Assembly: GCA_011087765.1 (NCBI GenBank)
Contig: JAALLA010000013.1
Location: 1-42,302 of the forward strand
Origin: Pirellulaceae bacterium
GTDB taxonomy: Bacteria; Planctomycetota; Planctomycetia; Pirellulales; Pirellulaceae
DNA length: 42,302 nt
Direction: 5' to 3'
The position numbers and the translations under genes are program-made. Below the pieces are notes generated by a model. It saw only the letters and a list, made by a program, of their open reading frames with translations, did not search any database and was not told where the DNA came from. Below are positions 1-7,783 of this stretch, piece by piece; the first letter of the stretch is position 1, and each line of letters starts with the position of its first letter.

Positions 1-2
1 AC

Positions 3-74
3 CATGCGTTGATCCTTTGGGTAGTTCTGTTTGGCTTCACCGGACTGTTGGATAGGGTTGGTCCATTCGGCTGA
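3..74 (+). CDS. C-terminal end of an unidentified membrane protein (partial)
   Basis: The frame is open from the window edge and ends at TGA 72-74. The 23 visible residues are a hydrophobic stretch (LILWVVLFGFTGLL) followed by a short polar tail (DRVGPFG). This looks like the last membrane helix of a protein that begins outside the window. There is too little sequence to name a family, and a chance open frame cannot be excluded. Confidence 0.4.
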   Translation, partial: HALILWVVLFGFTGLLDRVGPFG

Positions 75-125
75 ATTTTTAATTTGAATTAATTTGGAAA
101 GCAAAAACGATTCTTAGGTAGACCA

Positions 126-269
126 ATGAAAGCCTCTCGGGATAACCTCACAGGTGGACGGCAAAAAACGGTTGCTCACCGGCTTTTGTTGGGAGTGGTT
201 TTTGTAGTTATCGGTTTGGCGTTCGTTGTCATACCGATTTGGCTCGCCAACAGCTTTGTGGACTGGTAG
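126..269 (+). CDS. Small single-pass membrane peptide (47 aa)
   Basis: The 47-codon frame begins ATGAAAGCC after a plausible ribosome site (AGGTA, then 5 nt) and ends at TAG 267-269. Residues 1-19 are polar and basic, residues about 20-40 form one membrane helix (RLLLGVVFVVIGLAFVV), and a 7-residue tail follows. It sits 86 bp upstream of lptE in the same direction. Its leader and first 28 codons resemble the start of lptE (both read AGGTA-N5-ATGAAAGCC; about 55 of 84 bases match), which suggests a local duplication of the lptE start region or an ancient paralogue. The function is unknown. It may be an expressed small protein or a duplication relic. Confidence 0.5.
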   Translation: MKASRDNLTGGRQKTVAHRLLLGVVFVVIGLAFVVIPIWLANSFVDW

Positions 270-355
270 GGATAGCCGTCTGCCAAGAGTGAGTGATTAA
301 CTGCAGTTTGCAGGTGAGTGAAATTATTAAAGAAAAGCGAATGTCAGGTATGCTA

Positions 356-910
356 ATGAAAGCCCCTCAAAATAACATCTACAGTGATCGGACAGGAATC
401 GCTGCGCGTCGCATGTTGTTGGGCTTGGTTATTGCGGTTACCGTTTTTTCGTTTGCCGGTTGTGCAAGTTACCACCTCGGAAATCAATATCTATATCGAA
501 GCGATATTCGTACCGTCCATGTGATGATCTTCGAATCAGATTCGGCGCGGCGGTATCTTGGTCAGCGACTGACTGAAGCTGTGATCAAGGACATCGAACT
601 AAATACTCCACTGGTAATTACAGATCCCCAAATTGCCGATAGTTTCGTTCGAGGGCGAATTATTGCTGACAATAAACGCGCTGTCGCCGAAAATTTATAT
701 GACGAACCGAGAACATTGAGAGTCGATTGGCGTGTTGAGGTAGACTGGGTGGATCGGGCTGGAGTCCCGTTGATGCAGTTACAGAGTATCATCATTTCAC
801 GCGATGCTGAGTTCATTCCTGAGGCTGGCCAGTCGATGGCAACGGCACAGCAGCGGATTATTGAACAGGCTGCAAGGGATTTGATCAGTCAGATGCAGAC
901 TCCGTGGTAG
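356..910 (+). CDS. lptE: LptE-type LPS-assembly lipoprotein
   Basis: LptE is the outer-membrane lipoprotein that plugs the LptD barrel and helps deliver lipopolysaccharide to the cell surface. The 184-aa product has a basic N-terminus, a hydrophobic segment (residues 20-33) and a lipobox-like FAGC with the lipidated Cys at position 36. A compact domain follows, containing YRSDIRTVHVMIFES, GQRLTEAVIKDIE and TDPQIADSFVRGRI, the pattern seen in planctomycete LptE proteins. The frame is open from a GTG at 293, with further ATGs at 341 and 350. I chose ATG 356 because AGGTA lies 5 nt upstream and because the upstream 47-aa gene starts with the same arrangement. No lptD is visible in the window. 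The family call rests on recognition of the pattern, not on a search. Confidence 0.7.
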   Translation: MKAPQNNIYSDRTGIAARRMLLGLVIAVTVFSFAGCASYHLGNQYLYRSDIRTVHVMIFESDSARRYLGQRLTEAVIKDIELNTPLVITDPQIADSFVRGRIIADNKRAVAENLYDEPRTLRVDWRVEVDWVDRAGVPLMQLQSIIISRDAEFIPEAGQSMATAQQRIIEQAARDLISQMQTPW

Positions 911-1144
911 GGTTGCGTTTTGCTGGCGTCCTTACATTTAAATCCAAGAAATTTGGGTAAGGCTGGCCGATAGCTTGGGTCATCGCGCACCGAGAAGATA
1001 GTCTGAAGACTCTAATTTTTAACGGTCGATATTTGCCATAAGTCGTCACATTTCGCATTTTGGCATTTTTGGTGTACGATTAAGACCAGTTCGGGGTTGG
1101 CAGCCGAACGAATCAAGCTTACTGCAAAGATTCAAAGGAAACGC

Positions 1145-1849
1145 ATGAGAACATTATTGTTTGTTGTATGGATGTTAATCCCGGTCGGCGCGCTCGCCTA
1201 CCATTTGGGACCTGGTCAGGGGGATCTCAAGAGTGATCGCGCGGCTCAGTTGCTGGCTCAAGCAGATAGCTGGGTAGCTGAAGAGCAGTGGCCCAAGGCG
1301 ATTGAAAATTATAAAGAAGCTTTGGATTTACTTCCTGAAGACGATCTTGCGACTCAGCGTAAAACCAGGCTTGAGCTTGCCAAATGCGAAATCCATAACA
1401 GTGGTTTACCTCAGGCGAATGAAGATTTAAAAGTGCTTGTTCAGGAATTGATGGATGATCCTGAAAGTGATCCTCAAATCTTGTCGGAATCGCGAATCGC
1501 ATTGGCGAATTCACAGTTTTACATTACTTGGTTGATGAGACTCGAAGGCCGCCCTCAGGAGGCCTGGGAGCCGGAGATTACATCCTCTCAGCAGATTTAT
1601 CGATTGCTTGCCGAACAGTCGGAAGACGGTTTGGATTCGGATGTGGTTTTAAAACGCAAGTCAGATCTTGAGTCTTCGGTTAAGTTAGCACGAATGGATA
1701 TTGGCGAATTGCAGGGGTTGCCTCTGCCAAGCCAATGAGCTGGCTGAAATTCATCTTCCAAACGCGGTCGCGTTGGTCAGCCCGGTAAAAAGAAAAAAGA
1801 TGCTCGTGGAGCAAGTGCGGGAATTCCCGCAGATGGATCTGGCAGTTAG
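1145..1849 (+). CDS. Secreted TPR protein, probable selenoprotein with C-terminal U-x-x-U
   Basis: ATG 1145 follows AAAGGA at good spacing; a longer open frame to TTG 1097 lacks such a site. Residues 1-18 are a signal peptide or membrane anchor. A TPR motif lies at about 31-66 (AKAxxYxxAL type), with more helical repeat to about 185. A standard reading stops at TGA 1736-1738 (197 aa). The same frame continues Q-TGA-A-G-TGA-N (codons 198 and 201), then 33 codons rich in Lys, Gly and Ser (SSSKRGRVGQPGKKKKDARG and onward) to TAG 1847-1849. The tail resembles, from memory, Cys-containing tails of planctomycete TPR proteins. A SECIS-like hairpin lies directly after the second TGA, and a terminator follows the TAG, not the first TGA. 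Two selenocysteines at CxxC spacing would suggest a redox or metal-binding role outside the cytoplasm. The alternative is true termination at 1738 with a relic tail. Confidence 0.7.
1758..1776 (+). promoter_or_regulatory. Candidate bacterial SECIS hairpin
   Basis: CCAA (1758-1761) pairs with TTGG (1773-1776). A1762 is bulged. CGC (1763-1765) pairs with GCG (1770-1772). The apical loop is GGTC (1766-1769). Exactly 18 nt separate the second TGA (1745-1747) from the loop, and 27 nt separate the first TGA (1736-1738) from it. From established knowledge, the E. coli fdhF SECIS has a GGUC-containing apical loop closed by a short stem, one bulged nucleotide below it, and about 18 nt between UGA and the GG. 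The bulge here falls at nearly the same position. The hairpin lies inside coding sequence, as bacterial SECIS elements do. Confidence 0.7.
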
Positions 1850-1880
1850 AGCGATTGCTGACGCTGCAATCTGAAATTTT

Positions 1881-1915
1881 AAATACCATGCATTGGCTTG
1901 CATGGTATTTTTTTT
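1881..1915 (+). terminator. Rho-independent terminator
   Basis: AAATACCATGCA (1881-1892) and TGCATGGTATTT (1899-1910) form a perfect 12-bp stem around a TTGGCT loop, followed by a T run to 1915. It lies 31 nt after the TAG at 1849. That fits a transcript whose coding region ends at 1849 and separates it from the 1272-aa gene. Confidence 0.9.
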
Positions 1916-2131
1916 ATCGCTTACTCGTTAGTTGAGAACTTTTGAGTGGTTGATCTGCCTGAGTTGCGATGCCCCTAGTGATTTTTGACAATCGAAATCG
2001 TTGGGATGTCTGCTAAATCACTGTCTGTGGTTAGTCTTTTGGATCCAATTGAGCTAGAATGTGGAAGGGCCCGCTTGTCGGGGCGCAGAGATCCACCATC
2101 GAATTTATCACGCTATTAAGCGAAAATATCC

Positions 2132-5100
2132 ATGCATCAATCAAAACCTTGGCTCGGGATCATGAATTTTGTTTTCACGGCCTTAATCTTGGCGTTGCCG
2201 GCAAATTCATTTTTGAATGCTCAGACGAAACCGGCCATTCGATTAGTACCGGCAGTGAAAATTCCGGCAACAATCGGGCGGTCAGTGCAGGGAGTGAGAA
2301 TTCAAGACCCAGAGTTCCCTCAGGTGTTGCCGCCGGTTGATGAGCGGGGGGCGGTGGCGACTCCAGGTGAGGGTGCGGCAGCATCTAAATCCAAGAGTGA
2401 GAGTACAAACCGTCTGAAGACGCTCGCGAAGTTAAAATTGAATCGCCTTCCATCGAATATTCTTGAAACCTGGTACAAGGATGGGGAGCGTAGCGGGGAG
2501 CAGGATCTGCCGCCCGCGCCACGACTTGCATTTCTGGCAAGCGACGCCCGATTCAAGCGAGCAGTGAAGCAGCTTGAGAATGATTTTACTCTGGGGAATT
2601 GGAATGAAGTTGGCGACTTTCTTGCCAAGATTCCTCATGAAAATGCAAAAGTCGTTTATCGTCAAATTTTAACTTCGGCTTCGAATTCCAATGCACTGAC
2701 CTTTCAGGGAGGGAACGCCGTTCGCTCGCAGGTGGACCCGAGGGCACTCCAACCCCAATACCTAACGTTCGATGATCTGTTTTCGATCGCCGCAATTGCG
2801 CCTAAAAAAACTGACGCAAAAAATGAGGTAGGTTTACCCGATGAGTATTTGAATTTTTTCGCTTCGGCTTTTCGCGCTACGATAGCCAGAGGTAACATGT
2901 CGGAAGATCTAATTACGCGTCTTGAGATGGAACTGGAGAACAAACCGGTTGTGTTTACCAAACGCCAATGTGCAAAACTTTTGTTTAGTGCAGGTCTGGC
3001 TATGGACGTTGGTGAATTTTTACCTGAACTCGCCTTGGCGATGTCGAATAACGATCATGAAGCTCTCAATTTACTCTCTCAGTACCAATTAGCTCTCTAC
3101 TCCAAAGAGAAGAAGACGGAGCATTTGGAAGGCGCCTGGAATGTGACACAGGCAATTCTCGCCGCAGAGGATGTCGATGAAACCCAGCGAAATGCAGCGT
3201 TGGGGCGTGCGGTCGAATTATCCTCGCAGGTTAAAACTGAGTTGGGTAACAAGTGGCTAAACGACAGTTTCGTGGCCAAGCCTGAAGTTGGAATGGAAGT
3301 GCTTGGAGCCATCGGTGTCGATACGTCGAAGTCACTGAAAACAAGTCCGCGGAACCCAGAGACGCGTTTGAATCGACTGAAATTGCAAGACGAAGCAGTC
3401 ACCGCCTTATTTCAAGCCTCTCCGGAACAGGCCTCTGAGTGGAAGAAATTACTTGAGTTGTTAGCCGTAAATTGGTTGCGAGAAGCAGAGATCTCATATT
3501 CTGACGATAAATCGTCGTCGATGGGGCCAACTATGCAGCGTGATCAGTATGGCAATATTTTTTATAGCAACACTGGATCGTCAATTTCCCGTTCAAGAAA
3601 TTTACGATTATCTGCGATTGGCACAGGAGATTTGTTAGAAATACGTCCGTCTGAAGACTGGTTGGCTTTGGTTGGCCCAACCTTGCGTCCTAAATTTGAT
3701 TCCGTTCTGGCCCAGCTTTATCTCAAAGTTTCTGAAGAAGATTTAGCACTGCCTTACATTGAAAAACTGGGAAAAGATCACCCGGAAAAAGCTGAGTCAT
3801 TAGTCAACGAATACATTTCGGTTTGGACGCGTAATCACAATCCCAATAGTGATCGCCGGCGCACTAACAGTTACATGTTTATGTATGGTTTTGAAAGTCG
3901 CGCCGAATCGATTCCATTGACGCGGTCAAAACAAAATCGGAATCTTGAGGAATTAGCGGGCTTAGTGGTTCGCTTGAATAAGTTGATTGAGAATAAATTG
4001 GACGAAAAGTTGGTGGTGATGGCATTTGTTTCCTGTCACAGCACTGCCGAGGTTTACGAGTTGGACGAAATCGAAAAGGTGTTTGGGCCTGTCGGAGAAA
4101 TTGACTCAGAAACAATCGCTGTGCTCGCATCGTCCATGCGTCGAAATCTTGCCGGCATGTGGCGTGACGCAAAAGTTCAAAAGGATAAGAAAACGAAACG
4201 TAAGAAGAAAGAAATCGAAAAAGAAGTTGTCGACGGCTATCTGTTAGCTCAGAGACTTGTTGAGAATGCGATTGCCCGCGATCAAGACTCCTGGCAACTG
4301 ATTAGAACGCAGGCAGAGTTGTTGCACGATGAAAATAATTATCGCGCTGGAATTAAAAATAGTTCCGAGTTTTCACCGCGAAGAAAAGAAGCAATGGCAT
4401 TGTTTCAGGCATCCGCTGAACGATATGCACGCCAAGTTGAACAGATGGAGCCGAGTGAGTATGTCAAGTATTCGCCATTCACTTCCTGGTTTTATGCGAG
4501 TCTTGGAGCGTGTGATTTAGGTCTTATTGAGAATAAGAATCGGACCGATCCGAAGCAGGCGTCCTTGATTCGCGAGGGGATATTATCTTTGCCGAAGGCA
4601 GTTTCCGAATTCCATATGGCTCAGTTTGCAAATTCGCTGTTTAATCGAATGAGCAGTGTCAAGCCGCAACTCAAGCATAAATATCTTGATCTGGGACTCT
4701 CCATTGTTGGGGATCATAAGCAGGCGAGTGAGGCCATCAAGGTCCATGAGTACTACAAAGACCTTGTTAGCGAAATTCGACTCGAAACGCGAGTTGATGG
4801 GGATGCAAGGGTTGGTTTTGACCAACCGTTCGGGGTCTACGTTGACCTCGTGCACACCAAAGAAATTGAACGCGAGTCCGGTGGATTCGGGAGATATTTG
4901 CAAAACCAAAATAGCAGCGTCGCGTTCTCTTATAACTACGGTCGACCGACGAATGACTACCGGGATAAATTTGAGGAATCGGTTCGAGAGACTTTTTCTG
5001 AACAATTCGAAGTTATGTCAGTGACGTTTCAGAAACCGGATGTTCAGTCCATCCCAAGTAATAAACCGGGCTGGCGTGTTACCCCTTATGCTTACATTTT

Positions 5101-5950
5101 GTTGAAGTCGAGAGGGCCGCAGGTCGACAAGGTCCCGCCCGCTCATTTAGATTTAGATTTTTTAGATACCTCGGGCTATGCCATATTGCCAGTTGAGTCC
5201 GCCGTCCTGCCGGTGGAATCTGCTTCCGCTTTGCCGCGGCCCATTGGGAAATTATCTGTCACACAGATTTTAGATGAGAGGCAAGCCGGGGAAGGAAAGT
5301 TAGTATTGGAAATTAAGGCAAGTGGTCAAGGACTGGTTCCCGAACTCGATTCGATCGTTTCTATCGCCCCTGATGATTTTGAAATTTCCGAAATACAAGA
5401 TAATGGAGTCTCGGTTTCTCAGTTCGATCCAACAACGCGGAAGCCAACCATTAATTCTGACCGGTCCTGGTTGGTTTCACTGGAGGCAAAACCCGGGCTG
5501 GCTGAAAAACCAGCGACGTTCTCGTTTCCACAGGCAAACGTTGAAATCGAAGATCTGATTTTTCAACGTTACAATGATGCTGATCTTGCTGTCGCAGAGG
5601 CCACGATCAAATTGAATGCGGACTACGGAAAACGTAGTTCCGCCAAAACCATCTGGGCTGTAATTGGGATTCTTTCGTTCGGCGTTGCTATTTTAGTTGG
5701 TGTTATCGGTTACCGGCGGAGAACTCCCGAAGCGCAGGAAAATCGAGAACTCGTGCTGACTGAGAACATATCGCCGTTTGCTGCGATTTCTATGTTACAG
5801 GATATTTACGACTCGGACGGAGTGAGTAACGAACGCAAAAGTGAGTTGGCGACAACAATCACCAAGCTAGAAGCGCATTACTTCGGTTTTAAACCGTCTG
5901 AGTCCAAGCCAAACGTTGTGGAAGAGTTGCAGAAATGGACACGTTCTTAG
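2132..5950 (+). CDS. Very large membrane-anchored exported protein, unknown function (1272 aa)
   Basis: I do not recognise a named domain. An N-terminal signal sequence (hydrophobic core NFVFTALILALPANSFL) is followed by about 1150 exported residues. Roughly residues 100-900 are helix-rich and solenoid-like, with a very basic patch near 680-700 (KDKKTKRKKKEIEKE). Residues about 900-1170 are beta-rich, with phrases such as GKLVLEIKASGQGLVPEL. One membrane helix follows at about 1174-1194 (IWAVIGILSFGVAILVGVIG), then RRR and a 78-residue cytoplasmic tail. This is a type I topology. ATG 2132 gives the longest product; ATG 2162 just before the hydrophobic core is also possible, with a GGGA nearby. 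It may be a planctomycete-specific surface or scaffold protein, but that is inference. It is transcribed separately from the TPR gene because of the terminator at 1881. Confidence 0.85.
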   Translation: MHQSKPWLGIMNFVFTALILALPANSFLNAQTKPAIRLVPAVKIPATIGRSVQGVRIQDPEFPQVLPPVDERGAVATPGEGAAASKSKSESTNRLKTLAKLKLNRLPSNILETWYKDGERSGEQDLPPAPRLAFLASDARFKRAVKQLENDFTLGNWNEVGDFLAKIPHENAKVVYRQILTSASNSNALTFQGGNAVRSQVDPRALQPQYLTFDDLFSIAAIAPKKTDAKNEVGLPDEYLNFFASAFRATIARGNMSEDLITRLEMELENKPVVFTKRQCAKLLFSAGLAMDVGEFLPELALAMSNNDHEALNLLSQYQLALYSKEKKTEHLEGAWNVTQAILAAEDVDETQRNAALGRAVELSSQVKTELGNKWLNDSFVAKPEVGMEVLGAIGVDTSKSLKTSPRNPETRLNRLKLQDEAVTALFQASPEQASEWKKLLELLAVNWLREAEISYSDDKSSSMGPTMQRDQYGNIFYSNTGSSISRSRNLRLSAIGTGDLLEIRPSEDWLALVGPTLRPKFDSVLAQLYLKVSEEDLALPYIEKLGKDHPEKAESLVNEYISVWTRNHNPNSDRRRTNSYMFMYGFESRAESIPLTRSKQNRNLEELAGLVVRLNKLIENKLDEKLVVMAFVSCHSTAEVYELDEIEKVFGPVGEIDSETIAVLASSMRRNLAGMWRDAKVQKDKKTKRKKKEIEKEVVDGYLLAQRLVENAIARDQDSWQLIRTQAELLHDENNYRAGIKNSSEFSPRRKEAMALFQASAERYARQVEQMEPSEYVKYSPFTSWFYASLGACDLGLIENKNRTDPKQASLIREGILSLPKAVSEFHMAQFANSLFNRMSSVKPQLKHKYLDLGLSIVGDHKQASEAIKVHEYYKDLVSEIRLETRVDGDARVGFDQPFGVYVDLVHTKEIERESGGFGRYLQNQNSSVAFSYNYGRPTNDYRDKFEESVRETFSEQFEVMSVTFQKPDVQSIPSNKPGWRVTPYAYILLKSRGPQVDKVPPAHLDLDFLDTSGYAILPVESAVLPVESASALPRPIGKLSVTQILDERQAGEGKLVLEIKASGQGLVPELDSIVSIAPDDFEISEIQDNGVSVSQFDPTTRKPTINSDRSWLVSLEAKPGLAEKPATFSFPQANVEIEDLIFQRYNDADLAVAEATIKLNADYGKRSSAKTIWAVIGILSFGVAILVGVIGYRRRTPEAQENRELVLTENISPFAAISMLQDIYDSDGVSNERKSELATTITKLEAHYFGFKPSESKPNVVEELQKWTRS

Positions 5951-6028
5951 AGGTGGTCCATTTGCCTTTTAAACTCGCGATCGCATTCCAACTTGAATCC
6001 AATCAATTCAAATCTTGTTGCAGCACAA

Positions 6029-6049
6029 CTGGGGAAGGCTATTCCCCAG
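6029..6049. terminator. Hairpin, possible terminator of the 1272-aa gene
   Basis: CTGGGGAA (6029-6036) pairs perfectly with TTCCCCAG (6042-6049) around a GGCTA loop, 79 bp after the stop of the upstream gene. There is no T run, so termination efficiency is doubtful. Confidence 0.35.
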
Positions 6050-6242
6050 GCGTACTTGGTCTCGAATTTTGAGGATGAAATTCAAATTCTTGACGCGGTT
6101 TGCGGACGGAAGTGGCGGTGGTTTTAACAAATAGGTGGGCCAATGCCGCTCTTTCTTAGACTCGAGGCTGTGAAGATGGGTAATCTGGGTGTCTTTTTGA
6201 GCGTTGGATTTGGCGATTTCCAATGAATCAGAGGTTCAACGG

Positions 6243-6270
6243 TTGCACTTTTTTTACAAAACGGTATTCT
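6243..6270 (+). promoter_or_regulatory. Possible sigma-70-type promoter for csrA
   Basis: TTGCAC (6243-6248) and TATTCT (6265-6270) are separated by 16 nt in an AT-rich stretch, about 105 nt upstream of csrA. It was judged only by similarity to the consensus. Confidence 0.3.
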
Positions 6271-6375
6271 CACGAATAATTGAAGCGGCTTGTCAAGACC
6301 CGTTTGGAGAAAATTTTTGAGAGTTACGGCTTGGAGCCAGAGTTATAGGAATCTCGTTTATCAAAGGAATCGATA

Positions 6376-6594
6376 ATGTTAGTGCTTAGTCGAAAGGTTG
6401 GCGAGCGCATTTGGATTGGGGAGGACATTTCCATAACTGTCGTCCGGATTACGGGCGGAGGCGTTCGTCTTGGGATTGAAGCCCCTAATGAAATGCCGGT
6501 AGTTAGAGAAGAACTCAAGTTGAAGCTTGAGCAAGATCAGTCGGATGTTGAAGTTGATATCGTCGACAATTCATCGCCACAAAAATCGGTCTGA
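6376..6594 (+). CDS. csrA: Carbon storage regulator CsrA
   Basis: CsrA is a small dimeric RNA-binding protein that controls translation and stability of mRNAs with GGA motifs in their leaders. The 72-aa product starts MLVLSRKVGERIWIGEDI and contains the central ITGGGVRLGIEAP and the VVREEL stretch, all family hallmarks, so the identification is firm. ATG 6376 follows AAAGGA at good spacing. The gene stands alone, with a convergent ftsQ-like gene on the other strand after it. No flagellar genes, its common neighbours in other bacteria, are in the window. Confidence 0.96.
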   Translation: MLVLSRKVGERIWIGEDISITVVRITGGGVRLGIEAPNEMPVVREELKLKLEQDQSDVEVDIVDNSSPQKSV

Positions 6595-6701
6595 GACCTG
6601 CTTTGTCTGGGTGTCCAAACTGAAAACAATATCCAATCTGATGGCCTCATTCCATCAATCGGTTACTAGCTAGCCCGTGATTTATTCACCACTTACACCG
6701 G

Positions 6702-7658
6702 CTACTTTATCTCCAGCCTTGGCTCGTTAGATTTACTCGCCGTTTTGGACACTCCGGTTGAGATCGCTTTGCCTGAGCGAACGTCAATCCTGCCAAGGTC
6801 CACCTCATTCAGTATACCGTATTGGGCGACGACCGCTTCGATCGCTCGGATCTTCTCAATCGCGTTTGCCTCCGAATCTGCTTCTTTGCCTGGAGCGTTA
6901 CCCCACACTATGCGTGTTCCAGAGCCAGAATAAAGCTCGAAAGGTTTGGGGTTTTGTGCTGAGCTGTTTGATTCAATCTGATTGGTTGTGATCCTTTGAA
7001 TCCCAAGTTCACTAAGCGGGCGTTTGAAAGCAGAACTGATTGCGGCGGCATCGTGAATTCGTGCATCAGGCCATTGTTCCCAGGTCGCTTCGAACTGCGA
7101 TGGGAACAGGACCGCTATCCATGGAAGGCTTAAGTTATCACCAATGGATTCAGGCATTAGGACCCCATTGCGGTCGACCGGTAACAAAACCGTTTTGCCC
7201 ATTTGATTGGAAGGCCACTTGTTTTTCATCGTTACCGCGCTAAGTTCGACCAAGGCGATTGGCTGGCGGTAGATTACGTCGATATTGAGACCTGATTTTG
7301 ACTTCTCAATGCTGTTAATTTGCTCAACGAAACCTACTTGCTTCATGATACCCGCGGTTCGTGGAACGAGTTCGGTATCAAGAATTGATGCTTGTTCTCC
7401 GTTAGACTGGTCCAAGACCATTTCTTTGAGATCAAGCTCGGACCAATGTGGTTGCGGCGTCAAAGCGATTTTTTCTTGGGTCAGGCTGAATTCTTCCAGG
7501 TTGACAATCGTTTCCTGATGTCGTTCCCAGAGGAAAATGGCACTCCCAATCAAAATCGAGGTAGCAAAGATGAAGAGGGTCGTGGGGTGTACGAGCGTGC
7601 CTCGAATCGAAATTCCCGCTAAAAGTCTATCGAGAATGTCTTTGTTGTGTTTTGGCAT
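6702..7658 (-). CDS. FtsQ/DivIB-like membrane protein
   Basis: The 318-aa product has a short basic cytoplasmic N-terminus, one membrane helix at about 26-44 (TTLFIFATSILIGSAIFLW) and an exported domain. Two phrases match the FtsQ/DivIB pattern: a POTRA-like end followed by DVIYRQPIALVEL, and VLLPVDRNGVLMP. FtsQ normally links early and late division proteins at the septum. Planctomycetes lack FtsZ, so its role here is uncertain. I preferred ATG 7658 because GGGAGAG lies just upstream; ATG 7685 has no ribosome site. It follows murB on the same strand with 125 bp between, the usual murB-ftsQ order of the dcw cluster, which supports the call. Confidence 0.6.
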   Translation of the reverse strand: MPKHNKDILDRLLAGISIRGTLVHPTTLFIFATSILIGSAIFLWERHQETIVNLEEFSLTQEKIALTPQPHWSELDLKEMVLDQSNGEQASILDTELVPRTAGIMKQVGFVEQINSIEKSKSGLNIDVIYRQPIALVELSAVTMKNKWPSNQMGKTVLLPVDRNGVLMPESIGDNLSLPWIAVLFPSQFEATWEQWPDARIHDAAAISSAFKRPLSELGIQRITTNQIESNSSAQNPKPFELYSGSGTRIVWGNAPGKEADSEANAIEKIRAIEAVVAQYGILNEVDLGRIDVRSGKAISTGVSKTASKSNEPRLEIK

Positions 7659-7783
7659 AACGCTCTCCCGAAAATGAAGTTCCATCTAACGAGAGATGGC
7701 TCTTCTGTCAAAATCGAGTTTTCAGCGTTAAAACTTTGGAAGGATCGCAAAAAGTCATAGAACCGGCGATGTCAGCAAATTCC

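Larger units (their letters stand above)
5951..6375. other. Intergenic region before csrA
   Basis: This 425-bp stretch holds a GC-rich hairpin at 6029-6049 and a possible promoter at 6243-6270. The open frames in it are short and lack protein-like composition. Nothing else was recognised. Confidence 0.6.

Noticed and set aside
1739-1866. A different-frame reading (ELAEIHLPNAVALVSP...) after the TPR stop, as evidence of a frameshift
   Set aside because: The zero-frame tail gives a better protein, matches the CxxC spacing of the TGAs and needs no frame change.
2059-2340. 93-codon plus-strand frame overlapping the start of the 1272-aa gene
   Set aside because: Shadow of the real gene; no ribosome site or protein features.
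6595-6670. Open frame continuing 24 codons past the csrA TGA
   Set aside because: CsrA is full length at 72 aa, the extension is not protein-like, and no SECIS-like hairpin with a GGT loop follows the TGA.
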